Source: Aegilops tauschii subsp. strangulata
Lineage: Eukaryota > Streptophyta > Magnoliopsida > Poales > Poaceae
Assembly: GCF_002575655.3 (NCBI RefSeq)
Contig: NC_053037.3
Coordinates: 51,534,242-51,598,241, forward strand
Direction: 5' to 3'
Length of the DNA stretch: 64,000 bases
This document shows, piece after piece, positions 56,376-64,000 of the stretch. The notes under the pieces are model-generated. The model did no database searches. It saw nothing but the letters and a program-made list of their open reading frames with translations, and was not told the origin of the DNA. The position numbers and the translations under genes were made by a program. The first letter of the stretch is position 1. Each line of letters opens with the position of its first letter.

Positions 56376-56942
56376 TCAAGCAAATGAGTAGCTACTATGT
56401 TGTGTCATGCACCTGCCTCTTAATTTGTGGGAGTGCGCACAAACTAAATAAAATGGTGTATGTGCCTATGCGAAATGCATTGGTAATGAATAAAAGTGAA
56501 GTTCCCTGTTTGATCGAGAAATTTCAATCCAACATACAAAAGAATAAGTAGACGCATCCCATGTGATCGATCTTGTGGAGCCTTTGGCTATACCGCAACC
56601 AGGTGTTGTTTTTGTAAGAGTGGAAGCATCCGGGTGCTGGTAGAGGGCGTTGCATCAGCTAGTAATATGCACAATCTCAGGGAGAGAAAAATTCGCTAGC
56701 ACCGGTGCAAAATGATGTGAGAATTGATGTGAACTTAAAAAACAAATAGGTACATTGTATAGTTTATTCCGTGGTATAAAACTAGAAGTAACCAAAATCT
56801 TAGAAAATATATGTTTCCATCTTTGCATCTGATTTAAATGCATTTATGCACCTGTTTTCATGCACAACCGCAATCATGTTGTCCGATTTCTTTGTGATAT
56901 ATGCACCCCGTTTATCCTTTCTCGTGTTCACTAACGTGTGTT

Positions 56943-57165
56943 TTTAGAGAAAAGGAGCCGGCCGAACCCGAGAAGTGCTCAAACCTAGCCCGACTTTTAA
57001 TTAACAAAGCCAACAACCGGCCAGGATTACAAGGGCACCACATTACAAAGGAGGTGCAAAGCAAAGCGGAAAGGAAGATAAAAGGCACTAGGTAGAACAA
57101 CACAAAGGCAACAGCAGGAACGCCGATGCCGACAACCGGCACTAAGCCTACACCGACTAGCCAAC
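56943..57165 (-). mobile_element. Antisense retroposon-like fragment, part 1
   Basis: Paralogue of 27374-27597, split here by the solo LTR and continued at 60550. Confidence 0.35.
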
Positions 57166-60100
57166 TGTAACACCCCGGTGTAATGATGCTAAAGTAATCC
57201 CTGAGATCAAGCTAATCATTTTGCTATAACAGTGCTTAGTCACTTTAATCAATATTCCATTTCAAATTCCAGTTGAATTCAATTTCAATTTCTGAGTGAA
57301 ACTCAAAATTGCTCAAACATGAAAACTAAAATGTTCATCATGTGCCAAATATTCCAAAACTAAAATTGGTGGTGAACCAACATTTTTGCAAAGGGTTTGA
57401 GTGGCCTAAACTACTTAAAATAGTGACCTAAGCAATAAATTAAATGCCTTTTTAATTTATAAAATTGGCAAACTATTTCAAAAGTCTCACAATATTTTTG
57501 TGGCAGTGCACTTTAATTCTTTGAAATTGTTTTGGCCAGTGGCATAATTTTGCAGTGTCATTATTGGCTAAAAAGAAAATGCAAAAGCTGCTGAAAATAA
57601 AAAGAAAAACAAAGAAAAGGAAAAAGGAAAAGCAGAGAGAGAGAAAGCCCCTGCCCCACTTGGGCTTCGGCCCACCCGAGCCAGATGGCCCTGCAGGCCG
57701 GCCCACTCCCCCTCACCGGTCGTTCCCTCCCCTTCCTGTTCCTCTGTTCCGTGTCGCTACAGGGGCGAGGTCGACCCCGACCACCTCGCGGGCCTCGCCG
57801 GGAGAGGATAAGGGCGACGCCTCGGGCTCCCCTCGTCTCCCCTCACCCACTTGCCCTCTCCACTTTCCCCCTCCCTCTCACTCTCGCCCACGTGCTTGCC
57901 TTCCTCTCCCCCGGTTCCCCATCCACTGCCCGAACGCACCTGCCGCCGCGCGCCATCGTCCTCGCGGTCCCCTTCGTCTCCGAGCCGAACCATCATGCCG
58001 TAGCGCTCCCCCCGCGGAGAGACGCGTTGTCTGGTGCCCCTCGTTGGAGCCGGAGAGCTCCACTGCGAGCGGTGCCAGCCGTCCCCTTCCGCCAGTGTCG
58101 CCGGCGAACTTCGTCATCTCCGGCAACTGCTGCTGCTACTAAGCTGACACCGGGCCACCTTGTGCCTCCTCGGTGAGCCCCTCATCCTTCTCCCTCTCCT
58201 TGTTGACTCTGGCGCGCCCTCTAGCTGCTTTCCCCACGCACGCCCAAACGCGGCGCCGCGGAGCTCGTCGCCGGCGAGTCTCCGGTGACCAGTTGGTCAC
58301 AGGCTTATGCCCGTTAGCTTCACCGCGCCGCGCAGCGCCTGCCTAGCCCTTTCTCCCGAGCCGTAGCACGCCGTAGGTCCGTTTCATCGTCACCCGTAGC
58401 TGCTCCGACGCACACCTCGTCGCCGGCGCCGTTTCCGGCCAAGTCCGCCCGTGCCACCACCACCAATCGACACGGCGTCGAGTGGCCGTTCGAACGGACC
58501 CAGCCGCGTGTCGAACGGCACCGTAAAACACTATTCCGACGAGGCCCGAGCGGCTCCGCCGCCTCTCTGTGTCGCCGACGGCTGAACTCCGGCCGCGCCG
58601 ACGTGGCCGACCGGGGGCCACCCCCAGGGCCACTGCCCGGTGGGTCCCAGGGGCCCCAGCTGACCTGTTGACCCCGGTCAACTGTGCTGACTTGGCGCTG
58701 CAGCCACTGACCAGTGGGCCCGTCCCGTTTAGTTAAGTTAATTAACTCGGTTTTAGTTAAAACCTAATCCAATCGTTAATTAGTCACTGACATGTGGGAG
58801 CCAGCTGCTAATTAACCACGTTTAATTAAAATAACACACTGTTAGCCCTCTGTCTATGACACGTAGGACCCACTGGTCAGTTTGACCAGTCAGCGGGTCT
58901 GTTGACCTACTGATGTCATGCTGACACTTTGCTGATGTCATAATTCCTTTTCTGTTAATATAAATAATTCTAGAATATGTTTTAAACTTGCAAAAATCAT
59001 AGTAATTAAACCGTAACTCCGATGAAAATGTTTTCTACATGAAAGTTGCTCAGAAAAATCCAACGAATCCGGATACGTGGTCCGTTCATCTGTCACATGC
59101 CCCTAGCATGCTGAACTTGGAACTTTCCCCCTCTTTTCCTTTGTCCGGAATCCACCTAACGTCGGGAATTCATCCTCGGATGTTTATCCCCTCCGTCTGC
59201 AACGTGTAGTACTACGTTAGGTCGACCCTAGTTCTGCTTATCGTCATGTCATGCTTAGCGTTGCATCCGTTTGCTTATAGTTACTGTTTCTTCCCCCTCT
59301 TCTCTCCGATAGACCCCGAGGCCGATGATGCCCCGGTGATCGACTACGTCAACGACGACCCCTCCTTGCCAGAGCAACCAGGCAAGCCCCCCTTTGATCA
59401 TCCCGATATCGCCCATTCCATTCTCTCATGCTTGCATTAGATTTTTCTACTGTTATTGTTTGCTCCTATTCTGATGCATAGCCTGCTTTTGTAACCTGCT
59501 CTTTGTTACCTACCTTCTTAGTATAGGTTTGTTAGTGATCCATCAGTGACCCCCACCTTGTCCTTGTTGCCCCTGCTTCATCATCGAAGACCCGATCAAC
59601 GGGATCGAAGACCAGGCCCCGACATCGCACATCACTTTTCCCTTAGTTGCTCGACACTACTAGGTTACTATCGAGTGCCGGGGGTGAGGCCTCATCAGCA
59701 CTTCTGATGTTACCCTGTAGTGTAGCTGTCGTGGTCATCGAGGGTGATTCCGCCTTAACCACTTCCGATACAACTCTGTCGTGGAACCCCTCAAGTGTGG
59801 ACTTCGAGGGTGGTTCCTCTTACGTTCACCTTGATGATTACATCGAGTGGAATCCGTCAAGGGTGATTCCTCAGGTTTTCCCCTTGGTGTTAGACACACA
59901 GTTACTATGGTTACTATGACTTTACACTGAACCATGTTATTAAAGACGGGTCGGCTCTGAGGAGTACCCGCGCGAGCTTAATTGCGAGTGATGTGCAATC
60001 GATAGGACTAGGCCTTCTCTCTATTCTGGCATTTCTGCAGCCCAGTCCACATATACAACCTTCCTTTGATAATGTTGCATATGTAGTGTAGATCCTTGCT

Positions 60101-60549
60101 TGCGAGTACTTTGGATGAGTACTCACGGTTGCTTTGCTCCCCCTTTGCCCCTTTCTTCTTCTTTCCGGTTGATGCAACCAGATGTCGGAGCCCAGGAGCC
60201 AGATGCCACCGCCGATGCCTACTACTACGTGGAGACCGACGACGATCAGGAGTAGTTAGGAGGCTCCCAGGAAGGAGGCCGTGCCTCTTTGATCGTGTTG
60301 CTTTTGTGCTAGCCTTCTTAAGGCATCCCTGTTCAACTTATGTCTGTACTCAGATATTGTTGCTTCCACTGACTTTTGTGTATTTGAGCTTATGTATTCG
60401 AGCCCTCGAGGCCCATGGCTTGTAATATAAAGCTTTTATTATTTTATTTGTGTCTAGAGTTGTGTTGTGATATCTTCCCGTGAGTCCTTGATCTTGATCG
60501 TACACGTTTGCGTGTATGATTAGTGTACGATTGAATCGAGGGCGTCACA
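57166..60549 (+). repeat. Solo LTR, gypsy-type, 3.38 kb
   Basis: Starts tgtaacacccc and ends gggcgtcaca, flanked by the perfect 5-bp duplication ccaac (57161-57165 and 60550-60554). No internal domain is present, so it arose by LTR-LTR recombination. Related to the LTR at 1212-5162, with shared blocks such as cgaatccggatacg and gtgttgtgatatcttcccgt. Copy 1 keeps the empty site. Confidence 0.92.
59313..60255 (+). CDS. Candidate spliced acidic ORF within solo LTR
   Basis: Counterpart of 3362-4864. Coding segments 59313-59381 (acidic, ending DDPSLPEQP) and 60182-60255 (ending YYYVETDDDQE then TAG) flank an 800-nt GC-AG intron with donor CCAG|GCAAG and a long pyrimidine tract before gcaaccag. 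The upstream acceptor (ctctccgatag) is also shared. Compared with the other LTR the exons differ by in-frame indels of 6, 24 and 3 nt. Product unknown; expression unproven. Confidence 0.3.
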
Positions 60550-61180
60550 CCAACTAAGTACATGGAAGAAGGGCCACACCGAGCAAGCATTGAGCACTAG
60601 CTGCATCAACATGCCAACCTTGGGCAGCACTTGAGCTGTTTCCGCCATCGCAAAGGGCCACCACCCTTTCACCTAGGCTCAATGGGTACCGCACTGGCGA
60701 CCAGCAGAGTGGCTACCACAGAGCCCAACTCGAGGTGTCCGAGCTGCCATAGGAGAAGCAAACGGAGCTGACCCGCGAACCACAGGGGACCAACCAGACA
60801 AGAACCATAGCTGGCATGGCAGTGGTAACACGTGAAGCGAGCTGTCGAACGAAGGTGCACACCCATGAAGAAGACCAAAGAGGGCATCACTATGCACCGA
60901 GAGAAGCTGAGCAGGATGTAGCAGGAAGACCAGGCCATCATGCTTCGAAACCAAGACATTAGCCACTCCAACAACAAGACCAAATCCCAACCGCCGCCTT
61001 CAAGAAGGAGCACGCCATCGAGGTGCTGCCGATGCCCGGACTAGGGGAGTACCGGCTTTCGTCGGAGCTTAGGAGGGAGGCGGAAGGGAGAGGGACCGCC
61101 CCAAAGCCTCCAAGAAGGGGATCAGCGCCAAAGGCGTCGACTTTGGAGGGCCGCCGTGCCGGCCAGGGGTTTCCCACTCC
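60550..61180 (-). mobile_element. Antisense retroposon-like fragment, part 2
   Basis: Continues the repeat interrupted at 57165; up to 60718 it matches copy 1. Beyond 60719 it extends past the CACTA-occupied position in copy 1. Minus-strand frames are open but give no recognisable domain. Confidence 0.35.
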
Positions 61181-62013
61181 ATGGAGGGCCTCCTCCCACT
61201 CCATGTTGCCATCAAGAACACTTGCCAGCATAAGTATCAGTATCTGGAGGACAACCAATTTGTTGACGAGAACTACAGGAAGAGGAATGTTGAGTACATC
61301 TACAAGCTCATACATCTTCTTTGGCTGCCTGAGATGGGTTGTGTTAAATCCTTCCTTACATAAAAGACTACTTTGGTTACATAATTGCAAAAAAAAAGTT
61401 CATCTCATCCCAGTTATTTAAATCTCTCTAACACTGGTTAAGAAATGTGATTTTGTATAGTTCAACTTGTGAGAGGGACAAGTTTACCTTTTAGAACTCC
61501 TTATGTATTTATATCCATAATACAGGAGGCACCTTTTCTTTTTGACCAATGGAAAATGAGTCAAGTTTCTCTGCAATTATAAGTTTAGGATGCTGATAGA
61601 GTTGGATGTCAATCTTTTTTGTTATGTATACCATAAGCACTTGAAGTGAAACATGTTCTTTATTAGAAACTTATGCAGAAGATCTTCTTGAACACCAGTA
61701 CACCACTAGATTGCTTGCAACTCACACTGATAATGTAGTTGATGAGCTCTGGAATTACATCAAGCAGGGGAAGCTTGCCCTTGATGCTATTTTGCTCCTT
61801 GCGACTCAAAGGCAATACCGTAACCTCAATGGGTTTGATATCATCAAGGCTCATATCAAGGATTCTATGTTTTCCCTGGGAAGTGGTAAAAATGCTAAGG
61901 AAAAAAAAGCAGCTCAATGAGATGAAAGTATATCTTATCAATGCATTGGTGCTTGCTAGAATAATTCTCAAAGCCGGGAAGCTCTTGAGGCATATATTCA
62001 AACTCAATAAGAG
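61181..62013 (+). pseudogene. Fragment of a plant gene with intron
   Basis: Segment 61181-61345 encodes LLPLHVAIKNTCQHKY, then YIYKLIHLLWLPEM. Segment about 61668-62013 encodes KIFLNT, a short frame-disrupting insertion, TRLLATHTDNVVDELWNYIK, NGFDIIKAHIKDSMF, a second break near 61905, and LNEMKVYLINALVLARIILK. I recall this arrangement from an uncharacterised grass protein family. The parts lie in order with an intron-like AT-rich gap (61346-61667) but lack start, stop and upstream domains. It directly abuts the antisense repeat at 61180, suggesting truncation there. Confidence 0.5.
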
Positions 62014-62283
62014 GTATCACATTTGCAACAAATAAATTAATTTGGATCCTTCATTTCATCATGGTTTTATTGGCTTTAGACTCTTTTTTTTCTTGTTTTA
62101 CCGAATCTTAATACGCTAATATGTTACGGTTTGGCTTTTAAACCTTAAAATATTGATCGTAGAGAAATAATATTGTACAACAGTTCTCTTGCTGAACCAC
62201 GAGGAAAAGAACAGAGTATCTATATCTGAATCAGTTTGTACTTTTCTAGTGTTGTCCTGTTCTTCTAGAATTTTTTTGACCAA
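62014..62283. other. Intergenic, nothing definite
   Basis: AT-rich; no frame or repeat recognised. Confidence 0.4.
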
Positions 62284-62650
62284 CACTAGTAGAAAAAGGG
62301 CCTAATGTGAAGCACATTAGTCCCGGTTTGCAACAAAACCGAATGGGTACATTAGTGCCGGTTCCAACGGCTAGGCGGGCAGAGCTAATTAGTACCGGTT
62401 TGTGGCGAACCTTTAATACCGGTTCATGCCACAAACCGGTACTAAAGAGGCTGCGATAGGCTATGGCCAGACTGGGGCCCCACCAGCACCTTCAGCACCG
62501 GTTCGTGGCATGAACCGGTACTAGGGTTTTTTTAGTTGTTTCATTTTGTAGCTGTTTTTTAGTCCCACCTCGCCAAGCGAGAGGCACTCGTAGCGGTTTA
62601 TAAGCCCTGAGTGCAGAGACAAATGAAGGAGAGCGCAATGCTCACCTGCA

Positions 62651-62780
62651 CACGTTGCTTAGCTTCAGGCCTTGAGGAAGTGGTGTAGACTGCACAGATC
62701 TATAAGGGTTTCGGACGAAAACTACACATAGCTTAGTGCAGTCTACACTATTTCCACAAGGCCTGAAGATAAGCAACGTG
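62651..62780 (+). other. Long hairpin (45-bp stem, 40-nt loop)
   Basis: Arms 62651-62695 and 62736-62780 pair over 45 positions. There are two true mismatches and two G-U wobbles in the plus-strand transcript. The loop contains gggtttcggacgaaaac, also found in the adjacent tandem repeat. Confidence 0.8.
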
Positions 62781-62799
62781 CAGGGAGCATTACGCCTCT

Positions 62800-64000
62800 C
62801 TTTAATTTTTAATAAATTATTTTAACTCTGGACTTTTTGTGCCTTCATTTGCTATTTTTAATCCATCTACTGATTTGTTTTGAGCTAAATGACCCTTAAA
62901 TTGAAAAGCACTACAAAATGAACTCTGAAAAGGTTGAAACTTGGCATGGTATCATCATTTCACCTGCATAGCATGTGCAAAAAAGTAGAGAGGGTTACGG
63001 CAAAAACTGGATGCACTTCGTGTACAAACTGGACAATCTCTTCCGAAGTATCAGGGTTTCGGACGAAAACTCATCTGTTACACCGGCAATTCAAAATTTT
63101 AATAACTTATTACAACTTCGGACTTTTTTTGCGTTCAGTATGCACCATCCAAATCCACGTCATCCAATTTCAACCCTTTCTGACATAATTTGCTATTTTT
63201 GATGCATTTACTGATTTGTTTTGAGCTAAATGACCCTGAAATTGAAAAGCACTACAAAATGAACTCTGAAAAGGTTGAAACTTGGCATGGTATCATCATT
63301 TCACCTGCATAGCATGTGCAAAAAAGTAGAGAGGATTACGGCAAAAACTGGATGCACTTCGTGTACAAACTGGACAATCTCTTTCAAAGTATCAGGGTTT
63401 CGGACGAAAACTCATCTGTTACACCGGCAATTCAAAATTTTAATAACTTATTATAACTCCGGACTTTTTTTTGCATTCAGTATGCACCATCCAAAGCCAC
63501 GTCATCAACTTTCAACCTTTCTGACATAATTTGCTATTTTTGATGCATTTACTGATTTGTTTTGAGCCAAATGACCCTGAAATTGAAAAGCACTACAAAA
63601 TAAACTCTGAAAAGGTTGAAACTTGGCATGGTATCATCATTTCACCCGCATAGCATGTGCAAAAAAGTAGAGAGGGTTACAGCAAAAAATGGATGCACTT
63701 CATGTACAAACTGGACAATCTCTTTCGAACTATCAGGGTTTCGGACGAAAACTTATCTGTTACACCTGCAATTCAAAATTTTAATAACTTATTACAACTC
63801 CGGACTTTTTTTGCATTCAGTATGCACCATCCAAAGCCACGTCATCAACTTTCAACCCTTTCTGACATAATTTACTATTTTTGATGCATTTACTGATTTG
63901 TTTTGAGCTAAATGACCTTGAAATTGAAAAGCAGTACAAAATGAACTCTGAAAAGATTGAAACTTGGCATGGTATCATCATTTCACCCGCATAGCATGTG
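62800..64000. repeat. 341-bp tandem array, Afa/pAs1-like
   Basis: Full units recur at 341-bp spacing (ttgaaacttggcatgg at about 62935, 63276, 63617 and 63958), preceded by a partial unit. The period, the aaaatgaactctga motif and the ccatccaaagccacgtcatc motif resemble the Afa-family satellite and its published primers as I remember them. The 84-residue frames in each unit follow from the repetition. Confidence 0.85.

Larger units (their letters stand above)
50486..60718 (+). repeat. Inhibitor segment, second copy of the duplication
   Basis: Collinear with 22655-27765. Copy-2-only insertions include a Stowaway MITE (52832-52944), a ~1-kb unclassified insertion (53392-54390) and a solo LTR (57166-60549). 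Homology ends at about 60718, where copy 1 has its CACTA element. Confidence 0.9.
62284..64000 (+). mobile_element. CACTA transposon end, continuing past window
   Basis: Starts cactagtagaaaaagggcc, a well-known Triticeae CACTA terminus. Subterminal inverted words such as accggtttgtggc and gccacaaaccggt follow at 62330-62520. No transposase within the window. The element includes the hairpin and tandem array listed below; whether the array truly lies inside it depends on sequence beyond 64000. Confidence 0.75.

Noticed and set aside
57555..58176. Overlapping Pro/Arg-rich frames of 163-195 residues in the solo LTR
   Set aside because: GC-rich, stop-poor LTR block; not conserved at peptide level with the LTR at 1212-5162.
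62934..63870. Three near-identical 84-residue frames
   Set aside because: One per 341-bp satellite unit; shared because the DNA repeats, with no domain or start context.

Overview
This is repeat-dominated plant nuclear DNA from a Triticeae grass, most likely wheat or its D-genome relative Aegilops tauschii. The evidence is two genes for a dimeric (0.19-type) alpha-amylase inhibitor, a Triticeae Au SINE, an Angela/WIS/BARE-like Copia element and a 341-bp satellite resembling the Afa/pAs1 family. The species and D-genome assignments are inference. No rRNA genes, true tRNA genes or CRISPR arrays were seen.

Layout. 1-5650: end of one gypsy-type retrotransposon, a 3.95-kb LTR, and the start of a second internal region (primer-binding site directly after the LTR). 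5654-8749: truncated LTR-retrotransposon pieces. 8750-17240: several diverged copies of a local low-copy unit ('unit alpha'), studded with MITEs. 17240-22650: foldback and Mutator-like elements with AT-rich cores and tRNA-like modules. 22655-27765: first inhibitor segment (CDS 26343-26807). 27766-32156: CACTA transposon with a broken transposase, right end missing. 32157-50485: another unit alpha copy, split by a full-length Copia element (32666-41402), a PIF/Harbinger element with an open transposase frame (41449-43572), a second Harbinger-type element, an Au SINE and nested Mutator-like elements. 50486-60718: second inhibitor segment (CDS 55911-56375), carrying a 3.4-kb solo LTR. 61181-62013: fragment of a host gene. 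62284-64000: end of another CACTA element containing a long hairpin and the 341-bp tandem array.

The main history is a direct duplication of a block running from about 15.17 kb to 27.76 kb. Its second copy starts at 32157 and is expanded to about 28 kb by later insertions. For several of these insertions the other copy or another unit preserves the empty site, so target-site duplications could be checked within the window. The only genes likely to make a host product are the two inhibitors, which encode secreted seed proteins that bind insect and mammalian alpha-amylases. The most unusual signal is a short acidic reading frame, apparently split by a GC-AG intron, inside both long LTRs.
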